Shown: one piece after another, positions 1 to 12,077 of the stretch | How the letters are laid out: every line of letters begins with the position of its first letter | Position numbering within the stretch: position 1 is the first letter of the stretch | Assembly (NCBI GenBank): GCA_009760855.2 | Contig: WPIO01000253.1 | Coordinates: 1-64,000 of the forward strand | Direction of reading: 5' to 3' | Source of the DNA: Cristatella mucedo | Lineage: Eukaryota; Bryozoa; Phylactolaemata; Cristatellidae | Length of the DNA stretch: 64,000 nucleotides | Notes under the pieces: model-generated | Database searches by the model: none | The model's input: the letters and a program-made list of their open reading frames with translations, nothing else | What the model was told of the DNA's origin: nothing | Program-made: the position numbers and the translations under genes

Positions 1-2320
1 CGATCACTTCTCTCGATTCTTTGTGCAGAAGATAGACAAGATCAGGGAATCCATTCCGGCGATGACAACATCCCAACTTGAATGCTGTTCCTCAATTCCT
101 GGCTGCACCTTAATGTCCACATTTAAGCAGGTCCCTAGTGATCTAGTCCTGAAGTTCGTATCACAATAAAAGAAGACAACAAGTCCTTTGGACCCCATTC
201 CAACTGTCCTGCTCCTACGTTGGATTGATCTGCTGCTGCAATGCATAACTAACATCATAATTTTTTCATTAGCCTCAGGTCATGTCTCAGCACCTTTAAA
301 AAGCTTTAGTCAGGGTATCTCTCTTGAAAGCGACACTAGACCAAAAGAACTTAAGCAACTACAGCTCAGTCTCCCTTCTACAAGTCCTTTAAAGACACTG
401 GAACGGTTCGCGGCAGACCAGCTGAACTCGTAAATCGAAATTTCACACCTTGCTAGTAAGTTCCAGACTGGCATTGGAGCTATTCACTCCGCAGAGTCAG
501 AATTGCTTAGGGTATACAACGACCTACTTAGGAATGCAGACATGGGTAGAGTGTCTCTGCTTGTTTTGCTAAAACTTTCAGCAGCTTTGGATACCATCGA
601 TCACAAAGATCTTCTAGAGAGCCTCTCATCTCGCCTGGGCATCACTGGCACTGCTCTGCAGTGGTTCAGGTCCAATCCAAGTGGGAGACTGCAGATTACT
701 GACGTGAATGGACAAAGATCATCTGAGGTACCTCTGAAATATGGGGTAACTCAGGGCTCCGTGCTAGGACCGGTTCTTTTCACGGTTTGTACTCTCCCTC
801 TTGCTGACGTGATTGCCAAGTACAATCTTAAATCCTTTCGAGACCGTGCATCTAGTGCATATGCTCCCAAAGCCTGAAACTCCCTGCCGACCTGTGTCAG
901 AACATCCCCTGACCTGACCACATTTAAAAGGAACTTAAAAACACACCTATTTAAGACAGCATTTAGTGGGTCCTTGTGATTCGTCCTTGATGTGCTTATG
1001 CGTGCTGACACTGTGCATGCTGCCACTAACCACATTTGCATGCTGACCCAGTGCATGTAACCCCTAACCATGTTATTCATTTTGTTTGTTTTTCAAGCAT
1101 GATTTTACTTACTATTCTATTGCGTATCACTTTGCAGCAAATGTAAAGCGCCTAGAAAGAGATTAAGTTCTCTGAGGGCGCTTTATCAAGTGCAATATTA
1201 TTTTTATTACTATTATAATCTAGGCTTTCACTTCTATGCGGATGACACTCAGTTGTACCTTTGCTTTGATCCCTCATAGCCTTCGAGCGTCTCAAATTCT
1301 CTCAAATCACATGCTGCATGTATTGATGACATCCGCACATGGATGGTAGCAAGTTTTCTAAGACTAAACGATGATAAAACTAACTTACTAATTATAGGCA
1401 AACCCAGTGTGAATCAGAGATTGGAAAGGCTGTCTCTAAAAATTGCCTCTGCCAGCATATCTCCTGTCGAATCAGCTCGAGATCTAGGTGTCATATTCCA
1501 AAGCCACCTCTTGTTAGACGACCATATCAGCTCCACAGTCAAATCTGCCTATTTCCAACTTCATAAAGTTGCTAAAATTTGGGCTTGTTTAGATAAGGAT
1601 ACCACGGCCAAGTTGGTCCAGGCATTCCTGACATCCAGTCTCGACTTTTGCAACTCACTGCTTACTGGCCTATCAGCATGTGCAATCAGGCGATGGCAGC
1701 TGGTGCAAAACTCGGCAGCTAAGCTAGACGGTTGTGACTATCGCAGTTGCCACATTACTTCACTTCTCGCCGAGCTGCACTGGCTACCAGTCAAACAACG
1801 GATGGACTTCAAGGTTTTGTCGCTCACTTTTTGGTCCCTTCATTCTTTGGCTCCAGCCTATCTCTCAGATATACTCCCCCATCAGGCCAAGCATCGTACA
1901 CCTACCTGCTTTTCGGAATCCAACAGTCTAGAAATACCTCGTACAAACCTCAAATCCTTTGGAGACCGTGCATTTAGTTCATATGCTCCCATAGCCTGGA
2001 ACTCTCTCACGACCTGCGTCAGAACATCCCCTGACCTGACCACATTTAAAAAGTAAACACACCTATTTAGGACAGCATTTAGTGGGTCCCTGCGATTCGT
2101 CCTTGATGTACTTAGTTGTGCTAATACTGTGCATACTGTCACTAATCACACTTGCATGCTGACCCCGTGCACGTCACCCTTAACCATATTATTCATTTTT
2201 TTTGTTTATTAATCATGATATTACTTACCATTCAAATGAATTTCCCTTTGAAGCAAAAGTAAAGCACCTAGAGAGAGATTGAGTTCTCTGAGGGTGCTTT
2301 ATCAAGTGCATTGTTTTTAT
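1..2320 (+). mobile_element. LINE family A (CR1/L2-like), 3' half, interrupted by a nested copy
   Basis: This is a non-LTR retrotransposon copy that enters from beyond the left edge. An open frame from position 2 to 433 reads as the region before the reverse transcriptase (RT) plus its start; blocks such as SPLDPIPTVLL and TLERFAADQL fit L2/CR1 RT families. RT motifs follow at 503-826 (LDTIDHKDLLE, GVTQGSVLGPV). The catalytic block FHFYADDTQ at about 1229-1255 and the C-terminal part to 2056 come after a 390 bp insertion. The 3' end has the AGAGATTGAGTTCTCT hairpin and an ATT-rich tail near 2310-2340. Stops and the insertion make it inactive. No endonuclease domain is visible because the 5' end is outside the window. 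Confidence 0.85.
827..1222 (+). mobile_element. Nested 3'-truncated LINE A insertion
   Basis: This segment repeats the last 390 bases of LINE A, from the DRASSAYAPKA coding end through the 3' hairpin to a TATTTTTATTACTATTATAA tail. It sits inside the RT of the copy at 1-2320. The frame breaks after VIAKYN and resumes with LGFHFYADD just after the tail, which is how an uninterrupted copy at 22553-23465 reads. A short duplicated AATCT flanks it. Confidence 0.75.
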
Positions 2321-2340
2321 TATTATTATTATTAATATCA

Positions 2341-2974
2341 TTAATAATGATATTCACTCGCCGACCATAGATCGAAAAACACTCGTTTAACTACGGACAA
2401 TCTCTCCTTGTTGACCATACGATGACAAAAATCACTGGCTATCACTAAATGCAGGTTTTCTTTATAATTAGAATGAACCGTTGTACGGTTTGTCGGTATT
2501 TTGCTGGTACACATAAAAACCCTAAACGCATCGTCAGCTTCTTTTTGGGGGAAGACGTGTTCAAGTTATGATCAATCTTATATTTGTATTTTTTTAATTT
2601 CTAATGGCGTCTAATTTTATTGACGATTTCAATGTCATCACGATAGCTTGAACTTTTCTGAGTACTGTCCGATTCAAATTTATACCTGCCTAGCATCAAG
2701 ATCTCATGAAATAGCCTTGAACCTTTTTTATCTCATCTATCATTGGCTTCCAGTTCAGCAAAGGATGATTAACCATTTGTAGAATCTCCATGATTTTAAT
2801 AGATTGTTGTTTTGAATTTGCGTTATCATACGGGACCCTGTTAGGGTTTGGGATGTTCGTTTAAAAAAAATTCGTACAAACTCCAGATCGATTGCTCGAA
2901 GCGTTTACTAAGGATTTCACTTCGCTTTTGGATTGGCATGGTCTTCATGGTAGGTTTCTTAGCATTACTGATTA
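2341..2974. other. Unassigned AT-rich spacer
   Basis: No supported gene or repeat was recognised between the LINE A tail and the next LINE B remnant. Reading frames are short and the text is AT-rich. Confidence 0.5.
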
Positions 2975-4275
2975 TCCAAGGTACCTATTGAAGCAGTAAA
3001 GTCGAGAATGAGTGGCGGGCTTCTTTCTGCCATGGAATGTATCTTCGTCTGTAACTCTACAAAGCCAGAAATCCTTATGTGGGTGTTACGCAGGAGAGTT
3101 TTATATAGCCCAGTCCCAGCCGAAACGGCTTTCGGTAAGCATTTGGTAGCCACCAGACTTCTTCCCAAGTAGCAAAGAGAAAGTGAGTAGCATAGCAGAG
3201 ATAGGACAGCAGTTGAGATACTGAGTAGCATGAAACTAGCAGCTCAAGAATGCTGAAAAAAATGCGTCATAGTCGGCAGCAGAAGAGTGGTAGTTATCGT
3301 TGCGTAAGAATTGTGGAAGCGAACGCCACAGCCTAGGACCTGCAGAGCTAAAGCTTCTGTCACAAACGGTCTTGAAGCAGAAGAACGGATTTATTGCCCA
3401 TACAGGACCTGAGAACATGACGTGGCTGAAACTGGCGCAGCAGCTAAGCTAGGTATGGAGGAACCAATTCATTGCAGGCCTTGTGGGTCAGCGAAAAATT
3501 TTTGCTCTGTATTTGTTGATCGACCGACAGATATCCTACCTCTTTTAGGAAAGATGTCATGTGGTCAAACCTCTGGGACTTGAAGACTAGCCTTGCAGCC
3601 ATAATCATAACCAGCTGCAGTGACCTAGTTGCTGTCTTTGGTAGCCGAGCCAAAAGGGAATCGCAATAAGCAAGCCGAGACAGAACTGAGGAGCTGGTTA
3701 CATGTTTTGTTTGCCACTGTGGAAGACAGCTCCTAATCTTTGATAAGGATCGGACGCGATTGGTAGCTGTAGAAGCAGTCTTCTGAGTGAAGCTTTTTAA
3801 ATTAAAGCAGTCGAAGACAACACCTAAATTTCGATTACGTAGTGATGGTCGCACGACAGCATCACCTATTAAAAGAGCAAAGCCTTTTAATCCAGCCACA
3901 CGCGCAGGGTGTCATATGAGCAGCAGTTCGGTTTTACCGTCATTTAGTGTTAGGAAGTTTTCCGACATCCAGGATCGAATGTCGGCAAGGCAAGCATTCA
4001 GTTTCTTAGCTGATGCTGCAGATTCTGACGGTTTTAAGGACAAATACGCCTGAGTATCGTCAGCATTCAAGTAATATACTATTCCATCGGCCTTTCCCAG
4101 ACGCGGAGTATAAATGAAGATCAGCAAGAGACCATGGACTCAACTCTGAGTAACTTCACAGATGACCCGTCTCGTGTGTGAGACCTGACCTTAACGAGAC
4201 ACGGATTGAACGCGATCAGACGAGTACAACTTCAACTACGCCAGTGCCTCGTCTGACAGACCAATATTCAAAGGA
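2975..4275 (-). mobile_element. LINE family B (CR1/L2-like) 3' portion
   Basis: Minus-strand remnant covering the end of the RT and the 3' region. Read 5' to 3' on the minus strand it holds the palm core (4127-3912; the usual YADD reads LNADD, a damaged metal-binding block), then the RNase-like C-terminal region (3899-3444), then the DRSFSSAGPRLW block (3418-3236), then a non-coding 3' end with the conserved GGGTGTTACGCAGGAGAGTT stretch near 3080-3100. Frameshifts separate the blocks. The same family recurs at 6280-6830, 9540-9930, 35060-35935, 39880-43620 and 63725-64000. Confidence 0.8.
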
Positions 4276-4689
4276 TTACAAAGAAAGTAATTTATAGCGT
4301 ATTTATCTTAGGGTTATGGCGTCCCTGTATATGTAAAAGCTAGAAATTCTTTGTAAAATATGCCCAAGCAGTATTACGATAATACAAATTAGTAGCATTA
4401 GTGATCGTCGCGTTTGGTAGCCTATCATGCACCTCTAATGCTCTGAATTATGGCTTGTGCATAAGAATAAAGACGTTACTTGATATGCTCGTCCTTTCCT
4501 CATCTCTTACCATGGATTATTAGCCTGAATGAATCCAACAAGTTAAATGGTGAAGTGGGGTTGCTATAAGCAGCACATAAACTTATCGACGGGGATAAAA
4601 TTACTAAGAATAATCCTATTCGAATTCTATCCACTAATTAAAGTAAAAACTTCATATGTTAGTTCTCGGTAAAACCTGATGCAACAATA
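4276..4689. other. Unassigned spacer
   Basis: No gene or repeat could be supported here; frames are short and no tRNA-like boxes were seen. Confidence 0.4.
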
Positions 4690-5360
4690 AAAAGGCCTAC
4701 CAGTATATGCGATCAGGCGATTGCAGCTGGTACAAAACTCGGCAGCTAGGCTTGTCTCTCGTAAGCGTCACTGTTGCCACATTACTCCACTTCTCGCCGA
4801 CCTGCACTGGCTACCAGTCAAGCAACGGATTGACTTCAAGGTTTTGTCGCTCACTTTTAGGTCCCTTCTTTCTATGGCTCCAGCCTATCTCTCAGATATA
4901 CTACCCCACCAGGCCAAGTATCGTATCACCCGCTTTTTGGAATCCAACCGTCTAGAAATACCTCGTAGAAACCTCAAATTCTTTGGAGACCGTGCATCTA
5001 GTGCATATGCTCCCAAAGCCTGAAACTCCCTGCCGACCTGTGTCAGAACATCCCCTGACCTGACCACATTTAAAAGGAACTTAAAAACACACCTATTTAA
5101 GACAGCATTTAGTGGGTCCTTGTGATTCGTCCTTGATGTGCTTATGCGTGCTGACACTGTGCATGCTGCCACTAACCACACTTGCATGCTGACCCTGTGC
5201 ATGTCACCCATAACAATACTATTCATTTTGTTTGTTTTTAAAGAATGATTTTACTTACCATTCAATTGCATTTAACTTGGGAGTAAATGTATAGCGCCTA
5301 GGAAGAGATTAGGTTCTCCGAGGGCGCCTTATCAAGTGCATTATTATTATTATTATACAA
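4690..5360 (+). mobile_element. LINE A 3'-truncated copy
   Basis: It starts inside the RT C-terminal region (RLQLVQNSAARL, HWLPVKQRIDFKVL), continues through DRASSAYAPKA and ends at the family hairpin with a TTATTATTATTATTAT tail at 5340-5357. It is a typical truncated target-primed insertion without coding capacity. Confidence 0.85.
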
Positions 5361-5809
5361 TTATTTTAATATAAAATAACTCAACGTGGCATGCATTACG
5401 AAAGCTCATAATTTGTAACGATATATTTCTCAACTGAGACTGAATGAGATACTGGTAGGAAAGAGGACTTACTTATAGCATTACTATTAGTGCCAGAAAC
5501 GGTTTTTTTCTCCATCGTTAAAAATTACAGGACCATCGGTCTTCAGGCGTGCGACTAAACGCAGGAAAGAATTTCGTCGTAGGCGGTAAAGATTCCATAA
5601 CCTCTGAGTTACCGGTCCTATGTTCTGCCGATCAAGTGATGGAGGCTACTCTTCCTACGTTGTTAGATTGATGCAGGATTTAAAGCTATACAACTTAAAA
5701 TTGCCATAACCTAATTTGCCTAGTATGCGACTACAAGACAAGTGGGTCTCTCAAGACGGCAGGTACAAAGATTCGCAGGTTTCTTCAGGCCCGTCGATAA
5801 ATCAATTAT
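5361..5809. other. Unassigned spacer
   Basis: No supported gene, RNA or repeat was recognised. Confidence 0.4.
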
Positions 5810-5978
5810 TGAATCCTAGCTGATTAAACAGCCTCTTTTGTAGAGCGACAGAAGAACCTTTACGGCTATGAGCACCACTTGCCGTGAAGATAAAGGATCG
5901 CCCACCACAGGAATTAATCCTATGACCTCTGGACTGAGGTCGTGAAAGCAACCGCCGTACCTAGCATACCATCACGGC
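5810..5978 (-). repeat. SINE family S (tRNA-derived)
   Basis: The minus strand carries a tRNA-like head with a degraded internal promoter B box near 5920-5945 and a 3' part ending in CTGTTTAATCAGCTAGGATT. It matches the copies at 29578-29713, 33752-33893 and 35604-35775. It lacks the LINE A tail found in the second SINE family. Confidence 0.7.
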
Positions 5979-6279
5979 TCACCTAAAGTGAGAAATAAAG
6001 TGGTCTATGGCATAATGGTGTTTTAAAATTTTCATTGGGTAAATGAAACACGTTTGAAGGAACAATTCGCCGAAATCCTTAAGGATTTTACGTTGAAGGT
6101 TAAAGATTAAAGGTTGAATAATGAACCACAAGCAGAATAGTTACAGGTGGTACCACATTAACCATCATCCCCGTGCTAGAGAGCGGCCTCGGCGACTCCT
6201 AGCTCGGCGAATAGGATATACGAGGACAGCTCATAAATAGTCACGGCGAAAACAGCAGCGGCTGAGAAATCGGGTTATT
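5979..6279. other. Unassigned spacer
   Basis: Nothing supportable was seen in this stretch. Confidence 0.4.
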
Positions 6280-6830
6280 ATCCAGAGCAAAAGCTTCCGT
6301 CGCCCACGGTATTTAAGCACAGGAATGGAACAGCTAATTTATTGTCCGTTGGAAACCTGACAACACGAGGAGGCTGAAACTGGTGTAGCAGTTTAGCTAG
6401 CTATGGAAGAGCCAAGGCCAAGGTAGGTCTTGTGGGTCAGCGTCAGAACTTTTCTGTGCAGGTCCTAGACTGTGGAACTCGCTACAGTAATTCTTGCGCA
6501 GCGACAACTACTCTCCTGCTGCTGACTATGGCTCATCCTTTTCAGAGGTCTTCAGTTGCTACTTCCATGCTACTCATTACCTCAACTGCTCTCCTGACTC
6601 TGCTATGCTTCCCACTTTCTCTCTGCTGCGTGAGATGAAGTCTGTTGGCAAACGAATGCGTTCCGAAAGCCACTTAGGCTGTGAGTGTGCTATAAAAAAC
6701 TCTTCTGCGTACCAACCAAATAGTTTTTATAGCTTTGTGGAGTTACAGACAGAGATACATTATACTACATTAAGTGCGAATTATGATCGGCCAGTTAGCC
6801 CTAATGTATAGCAACCTTATAGTTGATATA
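6280..6830. mobile_element. LINE B fragment with inverted 5' segment
   Basis: Bases from about 6280 to 6455 match LINE B in minus orientation (the part coding LTHK... to DRSFS). From about 6455 to 6830 the match continues in plus orientation from GPRLW onward to the TTACA-like tail (ATACATTATACTACATTAA). The two pieces meet exactly where the LINE text should be continuous. This is the structure expected from twin priming during target-primed reverse transcription. Confidence 0.65.
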
Positions 6831-7139
6831 TTGAGATTTGCACACCTACAAATAGTCAAACACAAACAGGGATTCTGCAGGAAAATGCGTAACGAGCCAT
6901 CTCCTTCTTCCGTAACATAGTTCTTCGTAACAAGTTTTTGTTTTCAGCCTGCGATGGCTTATAGGCTGCCGTGGAGCCTAAGCAATTTTCATCAGCGGCT
7001 CGTGTGCTTTAAAACCTAATAAGTAATTATTATAAAAATTGTATCATACTAGTATCACCTTCTACACAATATAGAGATATAATTATCATTTGTATAATAA
7101 ATCAAGGGCCTTGACTAGACCGCTAAAACTCATACGGAT
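6831..7139. other. Unassigned AT-rich spacer
   Basis: No gene or repeat family was recognised here. Confidence 0.4.
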
Positions 7140-8399
7140 TTTGCAATTGAAAACGCCGGCCCATTTCTGCTTCTTGCGCCTCCCTTAGCACGCAAGCCAC
7201 TTCGCGAATAAGCGAGATGACGTAGTCTTCGAGGTCTAGGCCATAGAATGTCGGAATTCTGCGTTAACGGCTTCCTCTCGGGAGTCAAAATTACACGGAT
7301 CTAATATTTTCTGGGACAGGATCTGACGCCAGCCGTTTGCTGCGGTTGTGTCATACCGTAGTTTAGGTTGACCCCCTGATTCCCAAGATCGGGTGTCTCA
7401 ACTCGAAAACCGCTTATCTGGTCTCAAAGTCCGCATGCCCGTGATGTCTAAGATGGCTGACGATCCCCGACATGAACGATGTTTTTTCGCGTCTACGAGC
7501 ACAATCTAGCGCCTCCCTTTCGTCGCCAGGGTTTCTAGCGAAATAATACGACCTGAGGTTCGGCTGCAAGCCATTTACTAGAGCGACGGTGTCGTGCTGC
7601 TATAGCTATTGGGTGGAAGGTCCCAAAGGCGATCTCTGCTTCGTCGTGGAGATCCAGGTTAAAGGCGGAGACAGTTTTGCCTCGTTTCTGCAGGCGAGTC
7701 TGAAGGCGTGCACGCACGGCATCCTGCCAAAAACCCGTAGCGAATGCCTCCGTCAAAGCGTCTCCAGCCAGGAACAAAGAAAAACCGGAGCCTGCCAGCC
7801 GCTTTCTGCGTTTCTTCGAAAATGTTTCGCGCCCGTCCTTCCACGTGCAAACCTAAGCTGTGACATTGATTAAAATCGTGAAAGCTCAGGCTTCATGCCT
7901 GAAATTTATACTCCTTGAGCCACCGGATCACGAATTCAGGCTTTTAACAGGAGAAACGAGGCGCAAAGTTCGGAGAGTTGCAACCAGCAAACTGTGCGAG
8001 AACATATGGCGGAACCACATTATGTGGCCCTGCCTGTGGGGGCAGAAGCTGCTGCCGAGACTTCGCTTCGACACTAGCTTTCAGTTGTGCGACCTCTGTC
8101 GTCATCGTTTCCAGACATTCCATCGAAATCGCAACGTTAAATGCTTCACTATTGTCAGCACCATCTCTTCTACCACCCGCTTCTCGCTGCCAAGACTGAC
8201 TCATGCTGGGTATTTCCTTCGGTCGGTTTAAGCAAATGTCCCTATTCCGCAATCTCCAAGGAAGCTTGTATTCTTGATCCGACTGACACGCATACAATTC
8301 TAATTCAGGGAACCTAAGTCTAGCAAGCCGTCTCCTGCAGAATTTCTCGTCCTAGGATTTTACCTGTAATGTGACTAGTCCCCATTCAGGCAATAAAAA
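7140..8399 (-). pseudogene. Degraded gag region of an LTR retrotransposon
   Basis: Three overlapping minus-strand open segments (8297-7944, 7850-7659, 7777-7535) lie just downstream of an LTR-like sequence (8400 onward), in the order expected for gag. The first is polar and Gln/Ala-rich, starting most plausibly at the internal MSQSWQREAGG. The later ones contain short charged helices but no zinc knuckle, protease or polymerase motif. Frame changes between segments show decay. The gag assignment rests on position next to the LTR and on general composition; no diagnostic motif was seen, so confidence is modest. Confidence 0.4.
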
Positions 8400-8720
8400 T
8401 GTAACGCCGAAGGCTCGGCAGAGTAGGCGTAACCTGGCGCTTATCGAGTAGCATAACGTGCCGTAAAATGCAGTTGGGTGCAAGCCTACGCGCAACACGC
8501 AGGCCACCACAAAACGAGCGTTTCTGGCGCTGACCTACTCACCGTTACCAAAGTGGGTCGTGAGTCCACGGCGTAAATTGGAAAGCGAGACACACGAATG
8601 GGGATTTTACTGAGCTTTATTCGCAAGCGTGCAAAGTCGCTGAGCATCTAGCTCAGTTTTATCTCCACACTCCCCACTCGCTCTCAAGAGCACAAGCATT
8701 CTTGTGGAGGAAATACGTCC
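8400..8720 (-). repeat. LTR fragment, same family as the solo LTR at 36989-37776
   Basis: Read on the minus strand this contains AATAAAGCTCAGTAAAATCC, the TTTCCAATTTACGC block, the GGTCAGCGCCAGAAACGCTC block and the terminal GCCGAGCCTTCGGCGTTACA. It matches the end of the solo LTR near 37.4-37.78 kb and a fragment at 39340-39485. The plus-strand boundary TGTAACGCC at 8400 matches a TG...CA end. The other boundary was not found. Confidence 0.65.
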
Positions 8721-9535
8721 CCCTGCACTTCGGCTACCTACGTCTATTCCGGGAACGACCTAAACGAGACGGAGGTACCTGAACCGGAGCCTAGACCCTG
8801 ACTGGAGAACTAGGGCTACGCTTCCACCGTGAAGGAAGGAGTACCGCACACGCTACACCAAACTACTTCTAGGTCGCATCGACTATTCCCTATGCCATAA
8901 CGACGTGCGCCCGCGAAAAGCACAAAATGCAAGCACGGACGCTATACGGACGTATCCGGTGGAGTCCACCGAATTCTCCTCACGTTGCCTCTCTGCTTTC
9001 CTTCTATCGCTGTCGTGGACTGCCTACTCGCCTCCATCGTTCGAAGTGCCTCCGACCACCCAGTCCCACCACTGTCGGCTGGCTACCCGCGGTGGCAACT
9101 TTCCGCCAGCATCCCTTACCCTTCCAAAAATAATCCGTGACACTTGGGTTGGCAGGCCAGCCAACATGAATCAGCCGCTCCTGCGGGGAGCAGGATGCTA
9201 TAGCTATTGGGCTACGCCGGTGCTGTGCTATGCAGGCGCAGGCTCCCGGCCCGGAAGAGACAGTTGTAAATGAAATGTGAAGGTTGGACGAGAGGCAACC
9301 TCGCAGCATACAGTTTTGGTTTAAAAAACAAGCTCATCTTATTTTCCGCCCAAATTTGAGTTTCAAATAGCAAATATTAATAATAATTATGTAGTTCTGT
9401 GCTCATGCCTTGATTTTCCGCGTAAAATCAACATGCTATATCGGCCACGGCGAGGTAATGGCCGCGAGAGCTAAACCAGCCAAATAATGACGGCTAATAT
9501 TAACTATCATTCACGATTATGCGATTATGCGACTA
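8721..9535. other. Unassigned GC-richer spacer
   Basis: Open frames on both strands (for example 8905-9273 plus) look like shadows of GC-rich non-coding text, with no recognisable domain. It may be the rest of the LTR retroelement to its left. Confidence 0.35.
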
Positions 9536-9930
9536 TTCATGATCGAGAGATTATGCGATGGTTTATAGCTGAGGCAGTATAAAAGGCCGGCGCACTGAGG
9601 TAGGGCGCAGTGAGAACTCGAGACTCGAGGGGTATTTGCATTCGCCCTGACGTTAGCTCTAGGTCACATTGTCGTCGGTGAAATGTAGTGCATATCCTTC
9701 TGTAATTCCACAAAGTCATTAAGAATATGTGGGTGTTACGCAGGAGAGTTTTTTGTAGCCCACTCACAACCTAAGCGGCTTTTGGTGCGCATTCGGTAGC
9801 CAACAGATTTCGTCTCACGCAACAAAGAGAATGTGGTAAGCATAGCAAAGTTCGGAGAGCAGTTGAGGTAGTGAGTAGCTTGGAAGTAGCAGCTCAGGAT
9901 CGCTGAAAAGGATGAGCCTTAGTCCTCAGC
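9536..9930 (-). mobile_element. LINE B 3'-end fragment
   Basis: Minus-strand copy of the non-coding 3' end, with the GTGGGTGTTACGCAGGAGAG block at 9729-9748 and the ACCTAAGCGGCTTTTGGTGC block. It stops at the last coding residues of the family and is directly followed by repeat family C. Confidence 0.75.
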
Positions 9931-10985
9931 AGAAGGGGTACGTCTGCAATCGTCCGCTGCTGTTCAATAGAGTAGTCGGCTATGTGGAAATGAAATTTAT
10001 ATGCCAAGATAAGAGTGCCGGTCGTAGCTGCCGCGTTACTTATACTGTCGGCATCGTTGCATTGTTGCAGCGCATACAAGAAACTAGCCGCGCTACAAGG
10101 CTCATCCGTTGCTGGCATTCGTAGCATGTCGGCCGAGACTAGCACCGTTACGAGCACTGTATTTGCGGCCTAGTCGTGACCGGACATAGAAGCCGCATAA
10201 TGTAGGGGCGCGTGCACGATGCAATGGCTGTGCTGTGAAGACCTGACCCCCCCAAGCAAGTAGGGTTACTACTGACAACAGCTATATTGTTTCATACGCA
10301 GGCATACGCGACAGGGAGAGCGTCCATACGGATGTAGTAGCCGTCGTGTAAATAGCTCCGTAGCACAAGTAGAGAAGATGGTACGAGAAAAGTGAGAGAG
10401 TGAGAGTAGATAGCGTGCGTAGAGACTGACACGCTGGCAGAAAGTCAGCCGCAGCAGGACTGGGGGGTCATGCGACCACAGCTGACCCGTTGCCGTGAAA
10501 TCCAGCTTTGCCAGTCAATACTGTCCAACTGCAGTGCCTAATGAAGCTGTAGATTGACATCCTCTAAGCGGCAGGTACGCGATACCACGTAGAACAGGGG
10601 CGGGCTCAAAGACGTTTATTCACACGAATACCGCTGCTGGCCACTACGCAACTGCCCGCTATGCGTCCTTGACCTAACTCAAGGGCCTTTGGCGCCCGTT
10701 ACTTATATACCACTGCCATAAATGGCGATCGCCCATAAACCAACGAAAGTGTCATAATCTTAAAATAGTCACATTCCTCTTTGATTTCAAGATCAAATGG
10801 GGCATCAACAAAACTAAGCATTACAACAGCACAATAAAAATACATTCCGTCCTTAACTGCCTTTTGAACTAGCACGAGGATAGGTAACGGGCACTCGGAG
10901 GGGGTCAAGTGAAAGCGTGGCGTTTGGTAACTTGCCGGCTATGTGTGGCACGACCTGTGCCGCGTCGCCGAGCCGTACATCATTC
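9931..10985 (+). repeat. Repeat family C, copy 1
   Basis: About 1 kb that matches 29765-30870 over its whole length in the same orientation, with scattered substitutions. Shared landmarks are CGTCCGCTGCTGTT near its start, TAGTCGTGACCGGACATAGA in the middle and CGGCAGGTACGCGATACCACG near 10570. Partial copies lie at 23560-23765 and 31975-32190. No coding domain was seen. The right end is cut by the LTR retrotransposon beginning at 10986. It may itself be an LTR or a non-autonomous element; its class is unknown. Confidence 0.7.
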
Positions 10986-11434
10986 TGTAACCGCGCAGAA
11001 GCTCGTCCTCCGGCTCTCTACCGGTGGATTGTGTGATGCAGTGCTGCGATGCAGTTAAAACACAGGCGGCCACAAATGGGTGCCGAAAGCAACAGTTTAT
11101 TGTGGGCCTGTTCGAAGCGGTTACGCACCGGCGCAAGCGCTTTTGGCGGTGCGCACCGGACCAACGGAGTTAACTGCACAAACTCCCGAAGCCCAAGTAT
11201 AACCAACTACCCTATGCACGCGTCGCTAGCGATTGTCCCAACCCCGAAGGAGGGCCGCTACAGCACCCCAAGATACGAGCAGCTAACTGAGTAGCCGGCA
11301 GAATACTACTGCGCAGTCTAAGTTGCACTTAGCTGTCCGTCGCCGTAGGTTTGTCTCTCGTGCTCTCGAAGCGTAGTCTCGCATCGACTACCGAAGCTGC
11401 AGCCCTGAGCTCTGTCCGTCCTGTCATTTATATT

Positions 11435-11585
<151 letters not shown>

Positions 11586-11689
11586 CCCTCTGGAACTTGG
11601 GCCTTGCTGTTATTGTTTTTGTCGGACCCTAGCTCTCGGTGTCCGTCCTCGGCCTAATTCTTCTTGGCTAGACCTTGGCTAGCCCTTGG

Positions 11690-11818
11690 TCAGTCATCGG
11701 CCAGTCCTCGGCCAGTCCCTGGCCAGTCCCTGGCCAGTCCTTGGCCAGTCCTGGTCAGTCCTTGGCCAGTCCTTGGCCAGTCCTCGGCCAATCCTTGGCC
11801 AATCCTTGGCCAATCCGC
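11690..11818 (+). repeat. Minisatellite, CCAGTCCTTGG-like unit
   Basis: About a dozen tandem copies of an 11-base unit (GGCCAGTCCTT and close variants) within the left LTR. Units differ by single bases, and the last few change to CCAATCC. Confidence 0.85.
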
Positions 11819-12077
11819 CTGCTACGGTTGCTCTAGGTGCCCTTGTCAGACCCACTAAGGCAAGGGCTAATATCGCGGCTAGCCTGAGAGCTGCTCCGTT
11901 GCATTAATCTCTTTCCTCGCGAGATACGGACTCGTATCTGATCAGTCCGGGTCCGGCGTTAAGAAAAACCACTAGCCCGAGTGGAAAAAAAGCACGGAGC
12001 CCCATAATGGACTGATCCGACGCTTTGGCCCGTCCGGTGTGGTGTTAATGCGATGCTGCGGTAGCTTCGCCTTAGCA

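Noticed and set aside
11690-11818. A CRISPR-like array
   Set aside because: The units are directly tandem with no unique spacers, and the context is a eukaryotic LTR.
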